From the NCBI GenBank assembly GCA_017621845.1, contig JAGASI010000027.1, forward strand, positions 1-51,117: a DNA stretch of 51,117 nt, given 5' to 3'. Below are positions 8,617 through 17,558 of this stretch, one piece after another; the stretch's first letter is position 1; each line of letters begins with the position of its first letter. Origin of the DNA: Muribaculaceae bacterium. GTDB taxonomy: Bacteria; Bacteroidota; Bacteroidia; Bacteroidales; Muribaculaceae. Under the pieces are notes generated by a model. It did not search any database, was not told the origin of the DNA, and saw nothing but the letters and a program-made list of their open reading frames with translations. The position numbers and the translations under genes were made by a program.

Positions 8617-8838
8617 TTAATCGTTATACTCATTAAGTAACAAAATAGCACGGTCGCGATCTTGTTCCCTTACCATAAGCGGTACACCGCTGATAGATGG
8701 GTTGTTCAGCGGATATAGAGATGAAAAATCATTGTTGGTTGTCATAGCCGGTATCCCATGGCTTTCGAGCATACCCTTGACAATAGCAGCTGTAGTTGGG
8801 GTGTCAAAAACCCGGATGGTGACAAGGCTGTCTTTCAT
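8617..8838 (-). CDS. DUF2007 domain protein
   Basis: This 73-residue protein matches the DUF2007 ('putative signal transducing protein') pattern: an N-terminal strand (LVTIRVFDTPTTAAIVKGML), the ESHGIPA turn, then a V-P-L-M-V strand followed by D-x-x-x-A-x-x-L-L at the C-terminus. The fold is a small ACT/PII-like alpha-beta unit; the biochemical role is unknown. It begins 38 bases after buk on the same strand and ends before a strong hairpin, so it is likely the last gene of the ptb-buk transcript, though a link to butyrate metabolism is only positional. Confidence 0.85.
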   Translation of the reverse strand: MKDSLVTIRVFDTPTTAAIVKGMLESHGIPAMTTNNDFSSLYPLNNPSISGVPLMVREQDRDRAILLLNEYND

Positions 8839-8876
8839 GATAGTTGGAATAAAAATGTGGAACGTTGTATTAAGCG

Positions 8877-10100
8877 CTAATCACGTGATTTAGGACTAAA
8901 TTTCTTCAGGTATTGTCTGATTGAAGTCATTGAACTGGCTTTAGGGATAGGAATATTTGTGACGTTCTTGAGCCATTCGCGCAGTTTAGACGGACGGCGT
9001 GTGTCGTTGACACCTGCAGGATCATCGTATTCACAGCTTACATATTCAGTTGCTTGGCGTTCGCCTTTCATGACTGCCAATGCATTGGCGGCAAGTGCCT
9101 TAAGTTCATTTTCACCCGGGTATACATATATCGGGGCGAGGAAGTCGATATGCTCAGCCAGGAAATCAGTGATGCGTTTGGAGTGAGCCATACCACCGGT
9201 AAGCAGAATTGCATCGATGTCTCCTCTCATTGCAATAGACATAGCGCCTATTTCCTTGGCTATGGTATAGACCATGGCGCGAAGTATGAGCATGGCGTGA
9301 AGATCTCCATGGTCAATCATATCAAGGACCTGAGGAACCGAGGTTGTGCCTAAGTGGGCTACCAAGCCTCCGCGTCCATGTACCATTGACATAAGTTCCT
9401 TTTCGGTATATTTTCCTGAAAAGCAGAGTCTGATAAGTGGGCCGGGGGGCAGTGATCCTGATCGTTCGGGGGAGAATGGCCCACACCCGTCAAGAGCGTT
9501 GGTGGTGTCGATGACTTGACCATGACGGTGGGCCGAGACTGTAATTCCGCCTCCCATGTGGCACACTATCAGGTTCAGGTCTTCATATTTGTGGTTGGTC
9601 TCCTTGGCAAATAAACGTGCGATAGCTTTCTGGTTGAGAGCATGAAATATGGACTCGCGGGGAAGTTCAGGTATTCCACTGATGCGGGCATAGGGAATCA
9701 TCTCGTCCACTACCACGGGGTCGGCGATAAATGCAGGAATATTGAATGGTTCTGCTAAAGCACTGGCAATAAGGCCACCAAGATTTGAGGCATGTTGTAC
9801 ACGGGCATTTATGAGATCGTGTTTTAGGTCGTCATTGACGTGGTACACACCTGAGGATACGGGGGCTATGATACCACCGCGTCCGATTATTGCTGAGACG
9901 CTTGATAAATCGATACCCTGTTCATTAAGAGCACCCATTATGAGTTCTTTACGCCATTCAAATTGATCGGGAACGTTGGGAAATTTAGCAAGGTCTTGGG
10001 GTGAATGTGAGATGGTTTGAGTAAAGATGGGGTCGCTATCATCGTATACAGCTATTTTGGTTGAGGTTGACCCCGGATTTATGGCTAATATGCGGTGCAT
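8877..10100 (-). CDS. buk: butyrate kinase with C-terminal extension
   Basis: Butyrate kinase interconverts butyryl phosphate plus ADP and butyrate plus ATP, the last energy-yielding step of the Ptb/Buk route. The ASKHA-kinase signatures are clear: AINPGSTSTKIAVYDD at the N-terminus (phosphate-1 loop), CHMGGGITVSAHRHGQ, DGCGPFSPERSG, and the adenosine segment ILLTGGMAHS. Family members are usually about 355 residues; this one has 407. The conserved part ends near ALAVMKGERQATEY, and about 50 basic, proline- and lysine-rich residues follow (REWLKNVTNIPIPK), without recognised domain. It lies 72 bases downstream of ptb on the same strand. The enzyme also accepts other short or branched acyl groups in some organisms, so substrate is inferred. 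Confidence 0.95.
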   Translation of the reverse strand: MHRILAINPGSTSTKIAVYDDSDPIFTQTISHSPQDLAKFPNVPDQFEWRKELIMGALNEQGIDLSSVSAIIGRGGIIAPVSSGVYHVNDDLKHDLINARVQHASNLGGLIASALAEPFNIPAFIADPVVVDEMIPYARISGIPELPRESIFHALNQKAIARLFAKETNHKYEDLNLIVCHMGGGITVSAHRHGQVIDTTNALDGCGPFSPERSGSLPPGPLIRLCFSGKYTEKELMSMVHGRGGLVAHLGTTSVPQVLDMIDHGDLHAMLILRAMVYTIAKEIGAMSIAMRGDIDAILLTGGMAHSKRITDFLAEHIDFLAPIYVYPGENELKALAANALAVMKGERQATEYVSCEYDDPAGVNDTRRPSKLREWLKNVTNIPIPKASSMTSIRQYLKKFSPKSRD

Positions 10101-10172
10101 CGTATTATGGTTTATAGAAAATTGTTAAGGTTTTTGCAATTTAGAGCGTGTTTACTTCTTATAGGTGGTATT

Positions 10173-11081
10173 TTAATCTTTTACGCTGAGACATGCAAGG
10201 GCTATTGAGTACAATTTGGTGAGAGTTGAATCACCACGGGATGTAAGTACGCATGGTACCTTGGTGCCAACAACCATGGCTGCGATTTCACCTTGGCCAA
10301 AGTGAGAGGCTGATTTAAAGAATACATTGCCTGACTCGATGTTGGGGAATAACAGACAGTCAGCTTGACCGGCAACGTTGGATCCTTGGACTTTCTTCTG
10401 TTGTGCGGCTTCGGGATACATGGCGACGTCAAGCGACAGGGGGCCATCAACGATAACATTGCCAAGTTGGCCACGATCACCCATTTTGGCAAGTATAGCG
10501 GCTTCTGTTGAGGATGGTACAGAGGGGAGTAGCTGTTCGGAAGGCGCGATACATGCGATGCGAGGGCGTTCTATTCCCAGGGTGTGTGCCACGTTGCCGA
10601 GGTAACCAATCATTTTGACTTTCTGTTTGAAGTCGGGAAGGGGTATGACGGCAACATCGCATATGGTAACCAGACGGGGATAATCGGGGAGTTCCACGAC
10701 CGATACATGGCTCAGGACACCTTTGGGAGGAAATAGTCCGGCATCTTTATTAAGTATACCTCGCATGTATTTGTCGGTTGAGACAAGACCCTTCATGAGC
10801 ACGTCGGCAGCACCGGTAGCGACTGCTGATACAGCGAGTTCTACACAACGTACGTCAGATTTTTCGTCTACTATTGTAAAGTCTTTGGTGTCAATGCCTT
10901 CTTCTTGACATACTTTAAGTATCGTGGCACGGTCACCATAGATGGTGGGCGCTACAAGACCTTGCAGGTATGCGTCATAGACAGCATGAAGTGTGTGTGA
11001 GTCTTGTCCATAAGCAACTGCAAGACGGCGGCGACCGCGTTCGCGGGCTTGTCCAACGATTTGTGAGAGTCTGTTTATCAT
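10173..11081 (-). CDS. ptb: phosphate butyryltransferase
   Basis: Ptb converts butyryl-CoA and phosphate to butyryl phosphate and CoA, feeding butyrate kinase encoded next. The 302-residue product is the normal size of the phosphate acetyl/butyryl-transferase family and shows its conserved pieces: DVLMKGLVSTDKYMRGIL (the MKGL-x-x-T motif of the active-site cleft), ERPRIACIAPSEQ, the PLSLDVAM motif and DCLLFPNIESGN near the C-terminus. The order ptb-buk is the common arrangement. Neither butyryl-CoA dehydrogenase nor the upstream thiolase pathway is in the window, so whether this host makes butyrate from acetyl-CoA, amino acids or branched acyl-CoAs cannot be told here. Confidence 0.94.
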   Translation of the reverse strand: MINRLSQIVGQARERGRRRLAVAYGQDSHTLHAVYDAYLQGLVAPTIYGDRATILKVCQEEGIDTKDFTIVDEKSDVRCVELAVSAVATGAADVLMKGLVSTDKYMRGILNKDAGLFPPKGVLSHVSVVELPDYPRLVTICDVAVIPLPDFKQKVKMIGYLGNVAHTLGIERPRIACIAPSEQLLPSVPSSTEAAILAKMGDRGQLGNVIVDGPLSLDVAMYPEAAQQKKVQGSNVAGQADCLLFPNIESGNVFFKSASHFGQGEIAAMVVGTKVPCVLTSRGDSTLTKLYSIALACLSVKD

Positions 11082-11157
11082 GATTGTTGGTTTTAGAGTA
11101 ATAAGAGTCGGTTGTTAAAGTATTATTATTGGTGCTTGAATGTCAATTGCTTGATTG

Positions 11158-12447
11158 TTAGCTTAATTTATTTTTATAGTTGCCCCAACGTTGTTGTTGG
11201 CGTGTGCGGGCAGCGTCTTCCGATGGGTTTGAGCCGGGGGTGTAGAAGACTGATTTATTTAAATTGTCGGGAAGGAATTGTTGGGTGACAAAGTTCCCCG
11301 GGTAATCGTGGGCATATTTGTATTGTTTACCGTAGCCGAGATTTTTCATCAGTGATGTCGGAGCATTACGCAGGTGTAATGGGACAGGCTCATTGCCTGT
11401 TTGTTCGACAGCTTTTAGAGCGCTGTTGATTGCCATGTAAGCCGAGTTGGACTTGGGGGATGTCGCAAGATATATGGCACACTCTGATAGGGGAATACGA
11501 GCTTCGGGCATGCCTATCTTGTGGATTATGTCAAATGTGGCATTGGCCAGAAGCAGAGCATTTGGATTGGCGAGGCCAATGTCTTCGGCAGCAAGAATCA
11601 TCAGGCGTCTTGCGATAAACTCAATATCTTCGCCACCGGCCAACATGCGTGCCAGCCAGTAAACAGCAGCGTCAGGGTCAGAACCGCGGATTGATTTGAT
11701 GAATGCCGATATGATATCATAATGCATCTCACCATTCTTGTCATAAGCCTGAGGGTTTTCTTGCAGGCGATTGGTGACAATCTCATCGTTGATTATAATT
11801 GGTTGGCCATGGGCTGTGGATTGTTCGAGCAGGTCAAGTATGTTTAGAAGTTTGCGGGCATCGCCACCTGCATATCGGAATAGCGCTGTTGTCTGTTCGA
11901 TTATGATTTGACGTTTGGATAGGATTTCGTCGGTGGTTAAGGCTCGTTGTAGTAGGGTGTTAAGTTGAGTTTCGTCAAGGGGTTTTAGTGTGTATACTTG
12001 GGCTCGTGAGAGTAACGGCCTTATGACTTCAAAGGATGGGTTTTCAGTTGTGGCACCGATAAGTGTCACGATTCCCGACTCAACAGCCGATAGTAGGGAA
12101 TCTTGCTGGGATTTGGAGAAACGGTGTATCTCGTCGATGAACAAAATCGGTCGTGAACCGGAGAACATGCCTCCGTCGGCACGACATTTGTCAAGAACCT
12201 CGCGCACATCCTTGACGCCCGATGTGACAGCCGACAGTGTATAGAAAGAACAATTGATGGAGTGAGAGATGATGCGTGCAATTGTGGTCTTGCCAACACC
12301 CGGTGGGCCCCATAGGATGAATGAGGACACTCGTCCGGTGTCAATCATGCGCCTGAGAATACCGTTAGGCCCAACAAGATGTTCTTGGCCAACATATTGG
12401 TCAAGGTTTGTGGGTCTGAGTCGCTCGGCTAACGGTGGCAGTGGCAT
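11158..12447 (-). CDS. rarA: replication-associated recombination protein A (RarA/MgsA)
   Basis: RarA is a AAA+ ATPase related to clamp loaders that acts at stalled replication forks. The 429-residue product has the family N-terminus (PLAERLRPTNLDQYVGQEHL), Walker A GPPGVGKTT at 47-55, Walker B FIDEIHRFSKSQQD at 103-116, sensor motif IGATTENPSF, arginine-finger region LLSRAQVY, and the C-terminal MgsA tetramer region (AVYWLARMLAGGEDIEFIAR). A longer upstream frame exists, but the start at 12447 fits the family and follows the fmt stop by a single base (TGATATG), so the two are coupled. It is the last gene of rluA-fmt-rarA. Confidence 0.95.
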   Translation of the reverse strand: MPLPPLAERLRPTNLDQYVGQEHLVGPNGILRRMIDTGRVSSFILWGPPGVGKTTIARIISHSINCSFYTLSAVTSGVKDVREVLDKCRADGGMFSGSRPILFIDEIHRFSKSQQDSLLSAVESGIVTLIGATTENPSFEVIRPLLSRAQVYTLKPLDETQLNTLLQRALTTDEILSKRQIIIEQTTALFRYAGGDARKLLNILDLLEQSTAHGQPIIINDEIVTNRLQENPQAYDKNGEMHYDIISAFIKSIRGSDPDAAVYWLARMLAGGEDIEFIARRLMILAAEDIGLANPNALLLANATFDIIHKIGMPEARIPLSECAIYLATSPKSNSAYMAINSALKAVEQTGNEPVPLHLRNAPTSLMKNLGYGKQYKYAHDYPGNFVTQQFLPDNLNKSVFYTPGSNPSEDAARTRQQQRWGNYKNKLS

Positions 12448-12448
12448 A

Positions 12449-13411
12449 TCAATATAAATGAGGATTGGAGAGTCGGGCACCGCGCAGATAGTCGGCCACG
12501 GGCATGCGTTTTTTGCCGTTGGGCTGTAGGGAGAGGATTTGGAGCATGGTGTCACCGGTATTTACATATAGTTGAGAACCATCGATTGTTATTTCTCCCG
12601 GTTGGCCATTGGAGGGTGTCTGTGTAAGTCGGGTCTCAAAGATTTTGATATCGATGGGGCCTGATGTGAGGTCCTTAAGCGTAGACCATGCAGCGGGGTA
12701 GGGCGATAGACCACGTACAAGGTTGTGTATGCGTTCGGCCGGAAGAGTCCAGTCGATATGGCATGTGTCGCGGAATATCTTTGGTGCCGGCTTGGGCTGA
12801 TGGCCTATGGTAAGGGTTTCCTGGGGGGTGGTGATCAGGTCACCGGCCAGAATATGGTTGACGGTGTCGATGGTGAGGTTGGCGCCAAGGTCCATGAGCT
12901 TGTCATGGAGTGTGCCGACATTATCAGATGGTAGAATATCAATAGGAACGCGCTGTATTATATCACCGGTGTCTATCTCGTGTTTAAGGAAGAATGTCGT
13001 GACTCCGGTGATAGTCTCTCCATTGATAATGGCATGGTTGATAGGGGCGGCACCACGATAGTCCGGTAAAAGTGAAGCGTGGAGGTTGAATGTTCCCAAC
13101 CGAGGCATGCTCCACACTACCTCGGGCATCATCCTGAAGGCGATGACTATGAACAGGTCGGCATTGATGGTTCTTAGAGCGTCGACAAATTCGGGATCTT
13201 TGAGCTTAACCGGTTGCATCACGGGTATGTCTTTGGAGATGGCATACTCTTTGACTGGAGACTGGTACATGTGGTGGCCGCGTCCGGCGGGCTTGTCCGG
13301 CATGGTCACCACGGCGGCAATATTATATCCGCCGTTGACAAGGGCGTCAAGAGATTTGACTGCAAAATCGGGGGTGCCGAAAAATACTATTTTGAGGTCT
13401 TGTTTATTCAC
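12449..13411 (-). CDS. fmt: methionyl-tRNA formyltransferase
   Basis: Fmt formylates initiator Met-tRNA with 10-formyl-THF. The 320-residue protein has the normal two-domain layout: N-terminal formyltransferase fold with IVFFGTPDFAV at the start, catalytic Asn109 and His111 in FNLHASLLPDYRGAAPI and Asp150 in HEIDTGD, then the C-terminal OB-like domain from ~205 (IHNLVRGLSPYPAAWSTL). It sits between rluA (52 bases upstream) and rarA (one base downstream), all on the minus strand, and is probably co-transcribed with both. Confidence 0.97.
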   Translation of the reverse strand: MNKQDLKIVFFGTPDFAVKSLDALVNGGYNIAAVVTMPDKPAGRGHHMYQSPVKEYAISKDIPVMQPVKLKDPEFVDALRTINADLFIVIAFRMMPEVVWSMPRLGTFNLHASLLPDYRGAAPINHAIINGETITGVTTFFLKHEIDTGDIIQRVPIDILPSDNVGTLHDKLMDLGANLTIDTVNHILAGDLITTPQETLTIGHQPKPAPKIFRDTCHIDWTLPAERIHNLVRGLSPYPAAWSTLKDLTSGPIDIKIFETRLTQTPSNGQPGEITIDGSQLYVNTGDTMLQILSLQPNGKKRMPVADYLRGARLSNPHLY

Positions 13412-13463
13412 TTAATAATAATTGATTGCAGGTTGTAAACATTAATATATTGTAAATACATGC

Positions 13464-14156
13464 CTACACTGTCGTAGAGGCAGGAATATTGTCGGCTAAG
13501 GCTAACCAGAGGTTGTCATCGGGGATTGGAGCCGTAACGCTAATCTTCTCCCCGCTGACAGGGTGTATAAATTCAACATGCCGTGCTATTAGCGAGATAG
13601 AACCGTCGGGATTGGACCGCTTGTCACCATATTTAAGGTCGCCCTTTATAGGGCATCCGATGGCGGCAAGTTGAACGCGTATTTGATGTTTGCGACCCGT
13701 CATGAGGTTTACTTCGAGGAGGTTGTAGCGTTCTGAGGTGTTTAGAAGACGGTAGCTTAGACGTGCCTCTTTGGTGTCCTTGCGAGGGGTGTCAAATGCA
13801 TAGCTTTTGTTATTGCGCTCGACCGATGAGATGTGATGGATGAGAATACCGCTGTTTTCTGTGGGACGATTACGTGTAATCGCCCAATAGGTCTTATGTA
13901 TTTGTCGCGAACTGAACATGGAATTCAGACGAGCCAAAGCCTTGGATGTCTTGGCAAAAATCACGACACCACCGACAGGACGGTCAAGACGGTGCACAAC
14001 TCCAAGAAATACATTCCCGGGCTTATTGTGTTTCGCTTTAATCCAGTCTTTGACGATATCACTCAGAGGTGTGTCACCGGTTTTATCGCCCTGGACAATT
14101 TCGCCAGGAGCCTTGTTTACGATGATAATATGATTGTCTTCGTAGAGTACTTCCAT
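13464..14156 (-). CDS. RluA-family pseudouridine synthase
   Basis: This enzyme isomerises uridine to pseudouridine in rRNA or tRNA. The 230-residue product is a short form without an S4 domain: EVLYEDNHIIIVNKAPG at the start, the catalytic motif HRLDRPVGGVVIFAK with Asp58, and the later LMTGRKHQIRVQLAAIGCPI. Which RNA site it modifies cannot be told from sequence. A longer frame opens at 14192, but that start would lie within the promoter (TATCTTTG at 14171-14164), so the ATG at 14156 is chosen. This puts the start codon only about 8 bases past the -7 box, suggesting a leaderless or nearly leaderless mRNA. Confidence 0.92.
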   Translation of the reverse strand: MEVLYEDNHIIIVNKAPGEIVQGDKTGDTPLSDIVKDWIKAKHNKPGNVFLGVVHRLDRPVGGVVIFAKTSKALARLNSMFSSRQIHKTYWAITRNRPTENSGILIHHISSVERNNKSYAFDTPRKDTKEARLSYRLLNTSERYNLLEVNLMTGRKHQIRVQLAAIGCPIKGDLKYGDKRSNPDGSISLIARHVEFIHPVSGEKISVTAPIPDDNLWLALADNIPASTTV

Positions 14157-14163
14157 TATGCCA

Positions 14164-14192
14164 CAAAGATAGTGATTATTTCCAAGAAACAA
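14164..14192 (-). promoter_or_regulatory. promoter of the rluA-fmt-rarA unit
   Basis: On the minus strand TTG (14192-14190), 18 bases, and TATCTTTG (14171-14164) match the Bacteroidetes pattern with a slightly short spacer and an imperfect -33 box. Confidence 0.6.
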
Positions 14193-14235
14193 TTATCTGA
14201 TTATGTTAATTTGTAAAAAGAAGGTTGATGGCGTT

Positions 14236-14266
14236 TTTGTTTTTAGCCGAATAATTGGTAATTTTG
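14236..14266 (+). promoter_or_regulatory. promoter of the MATE gene
   Basis: TTTG (14236-14239), a 19-base spacer and TAATTTTG (14259-14266) match the Bacteroidetes consensus. Transcription would start near 14273, giving a leader of about 130 bases. Confidence 0.7.
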
Positions 14267-14270
14267 TGAT

Positions 14271-14362
14271 ACCGAAATCATCGGTTTGTAATCCTCATCG
14301 GAGGGCATCGTGTATGTTGCCGGATAAGATGACCGGGTAAACCAGTTACTTGTTCGGCTATT
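14271..14362 (+). ncRNA. candidate structured 5' leader of the MATE gene
   Basis: The ~130-base leader has several short helices in a row: ACCGA/TCGGT (14271-14285), CCTC-ATCG-GAGG, CCGG/CCGG with a 9-base loop, GTAA with TTAC enclosing the last two, and a final TTCGGCT that can pair with an AGCCGAA lying in the promoter spacer. U-rich stretches follow before the start codon. This could be a regulatory leader or riboswitch-like element, as seen before other exporters, but it matches no class I know. The evidence is only complementarity read by eye. Confidence 0.3.
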
Positions 14363-14400
14363 TTTATGTCCTTTTTTATTAATAAAAAATTAAGAATTTT

Positions 14401-15762
14401 ATGCAACGTGATGCTATTGATTTAGGGAAGCTGAGTGCTTCTCGACTTTTCAGAATTTATTTTGTGCCAACGTTGATAGGTATGTTGAGCCTGTGTGGAG
14501 TCACGGCAATCGATGGTATATTTATAGGTCATGGTGTTGGTAGTGATGGGTTGGCATCTGTTAATATATGTGTGGCGCCTACGATGCTTATAATGGGTAT
14601 AGGGTTGATGCTCGGAGTAGGCTCCTCGGTGGTGGCTTCGATACACTTGGCTCGAGAGAATGTCCATGCAGCGCGATTAAATATTACACAGGCTTTGATT
14701 GCCGGAACTATGGTGACACTTGTGTTTGTCGGCATAACGCTTGCCTCACCGTCAACTACGGGACGCTTGCTGGGCAGTAGCGAGAGTTTATTGCCGTTGG
14801 TTGAAGAATATATGCCTTGGATTTTCCTATGTACGTTGCCCCAGATATGGTGTGCGATAGGATTGTTTGTGGTAAGACTTGATGGTTCGCCCAAATATGC
14901 TATGTGGTGTAATGTTTTACCAGGTTTAGTTAATGTCGTGTTGGATTATGTGTTTATTTTTCCGCTGAATATGGGGTTGGCCGGTGCCGGTATTGCAACT
15001 TTTATCAGTATTTTGGTGGGAGGAGTCATGGTTGTGCTGTATGTTACAATATTTGCCGATAAGCTTAAATTGATAAAAATCAAATCTACACGTAAGAGTC
15101 TGGCATTAAGTATAAGGAATATCGGTTATCAGTGTCGTGTCGGTATCTCAGCATTGCTTGGCGAAGCAACCATGGGTATGTTGATGCTGATGGGTAACGT
15201 AGTGTTTATGAAGTATATGGGCGATAACGGGGTAGGGGCTTTCAGTATTGCCTGCTATTATATGCCGTTGATCTTTATGGTAGGAAATTCGATAGCCCAG
15301 TCAGCCCAGCCAATCATTAGTTATAATTATGGACTTGGAGCCCACCGACGTGTGATTGAAACCGAGCGTATTGCGGTTTTGGTGGCATTGGCAAGTGGAT
15401 TGACAGTAACGACTTTCTTTGTGTTTTTTCCTGAATTGATGGTTGGCTTATTCCTGTCGTTGGATTCGCCGGCGGGGCAAATAGCATGTAACGGCTTCCC
15501 TCTATTTGCAGTGGCATTTGTTGCCTATATTTTTAATCTGACAGCGATTGGTTATTTTCAAAGTGTTGAAAATACACTCCCGTCAATAGTATTTGCCCTG
15601 ATGAGGGGCGTGCTGTTTCTGGTGCCGGCTTATTTGCTGATGCCGTTAATCTGGGGGCAGATTGGGATATGGCTTGCTTTGGGTGTATCGGAAATTCTTA
15701 CTGCTACATCCATCATTATATATTATTTGTATGAGTCAAAATTTAATACTGTTCTGAAGTAA
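14401..15762 (+). CDS. MATE-family efflux transporter
   Basis: This 453-residue inner-membrane protein has about 12 hydrophobic segments in two similar halves, the MATE pattern. It exchanges cations for drugs or metabolites. Characteristic segments include FVPTLIGMLSLCGVTAIDGI-like helix 1 (with the conserved G-IDGIFIGHGVG turn) and SAQPIISYNYGLGAHRR (the Q-P-x-x-x-x-N-x-G motif common to the family) in the second half. The substrate cannot be read from the sequence. The gene is monocistronic: it has its own consensus promoter and a possibly structured leader, and a hairpin follows it. It is divergent from the rluA unit. Confidence 0.93.
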   Translation: MQRDAIDLGKLSASRLFRIYFVPTLIGMLSLCGVTAIDGIFIGHGVGSDGLASVNICVAPTMLIMGIGLMLGVGSSVVASIHLARENVHAARLNITQALIAGTMVTLVFVGITLASPSTTGRLLGSSESLLPLVEEYMPWIFLCTLPQIWCAIGLFVVRLDGSPKYAMWCNVLPGLVNVVLDYVFIFPLNMGLAGAGIATFISILVGGVMVVLYVTIFADKLKLIKIKSTRKSLALSIRNIGYQCRVGISALLGEATMGMLMLMGNVVFMKYMGDNGVGAFSIACYYMPLIFMVGNSIAQSAQPIISYNYGLGAHRRVIETERIAVLVALASGLTVTTFFVFFPELMVGLFLSLDSPAGQIACNGFPLFAVAFVAYIFNLTAIGYFQSVENTLPSIVFALMRGVLFLVPAYLLMPLIWGQIGIWLALGVSEILTATSIIIYYLYESKFNTVLK

Positions 15763-15782
15763 GGGTGAAAATGGGATTGTTC

Positions 15783-15821
15783 CTATTGCTTTTATGCCTT
15801 TAAGGCAATTTTAAGACAATA
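15783..15821 (+). terminator. imperfect hairpin after the MATE gene
   Basis: CTATTG/CAATAG arms enclose a smaller TGCCT-TTA-AGGCA hairpin followed by ATTTTAA. Weak but placed 20 bases past the stop. Confidence 0.4.
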
Positions 15822-15924
15822 GCTAAGCCGGCCCGAGCTTCTGAGACTGTAATTTGGTTCATAAAGAGAAATAATGTAAATTTACACCTTATTAAAATTA
15901 AACATATTCAAGAATACTGATAAT

Positions 15925-17310
15925 ATGAATACGATAACACCAAACGGGTATAAGGTTACCGGAATACGAGGCCAAATATTAACCTTTAAGGCCGATCCCT
16001 TTATCTGTGAGCCGTCTCAATGTTATGAATATATTGAAGATGGGTTGATTATAGTCAGGGATGGTAAGATAGTCGATGTGGGACCGTATACATCTATACG
16101 AGCTGATTATTATATGCTTGAGGATAAGGATATAGATGTATATGACGGTGCAGACTCATTGATTATGCCTGGTTTTGTGGACTGTCACATGCATTATGTT
16201 CAATTACCAATGGTGGGATCGTATGGAGATGCACTTCTTGACTGGTTAAATCGTTATACTTTTCCGGCTGAGTGTATGTTTGTCAATGACGAGTTTGCGG
16301 AAGAGGTAGCTCAGATAGCTATGAAACAGATGCTGGAGCATGGTACAACAACAGCCAATATATTTGCCACTACTTATCCGGGAAGTGTTGATGCAATATT
16401 CAGTGAAAGTGAACGTTATAACACCAGGATGATAGCTGGCAAGGTGTTGCAGGATTGTAATGTGCCTGAAGCATTGGCCGATAAAAGCGCTGAGGAGTCT
16501 GTCGCTATGTCTGAACAATTGTTGAAAAAATGGCATAATCGTGGACGTCAGCTATATGCTGTGATACCTCGTTTTGCTCCCACATCCACTCCCGAGCAGT
16601 TGAAACTTGCAGGTGAGTTGTATCAACGTTACATTGATCACGGTGTATATGCACATACCCATTTGTGCGAAAATGTGAATGAGATAGCATGGGTGTCGGA
16701 ACTATACCCTGAAAGTAAAAGCTATCTTGATGTGTATGATAAATATGGACTTGTTGACCATCATTCGGTATTTGCTCACTGTGCAATAATGGGAGAAGAT
16801 GATTGGCAACGGCTTCACCAAGCCGGTAGTAGCGTGGCACACTCTCCAAGTAGTAATCTATTTCTGGGAAGTGGGCAATTTAAATATTGGGAAGCTAAGG
16901 ATAAAAAAAGACCGGTATTTACCGGAATAGCTACCGATATTGGTGCAGGTACTAATTATTCAATTATCAGACAGTTGGGTGATGCTTACAAGGTTGCCAT
17001 GATTAACACTCACCCGATAGATGCACTTAAGAGTTTTTATCTCGCGACTCGTGGAGGAGCTGAAGTGTTGCATCTTGCTGATAAGATTGGTTCGATTGCC
17101 CCTGGGTATGAAGCCGATATCGCTGTGCTTGATTTTAAGGCTACTGAATATCAGGGATGGCGTCTTGCTTTTTCTGATGATATAATTGAGAAGTTGTTTG
17201 TCATAATGACTCTCGGTCTTGATAATACCAATCGTGCTACCTATGTGGCAGGACATAAGGTATATGACCGTTACAGAGATAAACAGTTTGTTTATCCGAC
17301 TTGGTCATAA
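15925..17310 (+). CDS. guaD: guanine deaminase
   Basis: The enzyme hydrolyses guanine to xanthine and ammonia. The 461-residue amidohydrolase has PGFVDCHMHYVQ (zinc ligands His88 and His90), a HTHLCENVNEI segment (third His plus the Glu typical of guanine deaminase), FAHCAIM (fourth His), the strongly diagnostic SPSSNLFLGSGQF, and TDIGAGTNYSI (metal-site Asp). These last two motifs separate guanine deaminase from other cytosine/adenosine-type amidohydrolases. It is a single gene with ~250-base gaps on both sides and no xanthine-utilisation partners nearby. Confidence 0.93.
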   Translation: MNTITPNGYKVTGIRGQILTFKADPFICEPSQCYEYIEDGLIIVRDGKIVDVGPYTSIRADYYMLEDKDIDVYDGADSLIMPGFVDCHMHYVQLPMVGSYGDALLDWLNRYTFPAECMFVNDEFAEEVAQIAMKQMLEHGTTTANIFATTYPGSVDAIFSESERYNTRMIAGKVLQDCNVPEALADKSAEESVAMSEQLLKKWHNRGRQLYAVIPRFAPTSTPEQLKLAGELYQRYIDHGVYAHTHLCENVNEIAWVSELYPESKSYLDVYDKYGLVDHHSVFAHCAIMGEDDWQRLHQAGSSVAHSPSSNLFLGSGQFKYWEAKDKKRPVFTGIATDIGAGTNYSIIRQLGDAYKVAMINTHPIDALKSFYLATRGGAEVLHLADKIGSIAPGYEADIAVLDFKATEYQGWRLAFSDDIIEKLFVIMTLGLDNTNRATYVAGHKVYDRYRDKQFVYPTWS

Positions 17311-17472
17311 TTTGAGAGTGAGTTTGGTATTAGAACATTTTTTAGCAACTTCTTGTTGTGGTGCAGGCTCTGAGAGTATACTCCGAAATCTTATTGATGG
17401 AATTGAAACATTAGGAGTGAGAAATAATTGTAAATAAATGTCAAGTCTGTTCCAGTTGTGGTTTATTATGTC

Positions 17473-17480
17473 TATCTTTG
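17473..17480 (+). promoter_or_regulatory. possible -7 element for the nrnA-DUF4827-glmM genes
   Basis: TATCTTTG fits TAnnTTTG, about 80 bases ahead of the DHH-family start; no good -33 box at the right distance. Confidence 0.4.
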
Positions 17481-17558
17481 TGCTGAATTTAGCTATAAAT
17501 AAAATATTAAGCTAAAGTTCCAGTGGACTAAAATAAAAAACAGTAATCTGAAGATTTA

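Noticed and set aside
14271..14362. Known riboswitch class (fluoride, TPP, cobalamin) ahead of the MATE gene
   Set aside because: Isolated words such as GATGAC or CCGGATAA recall known motifs, but the required conserved blocks and their order are absent.
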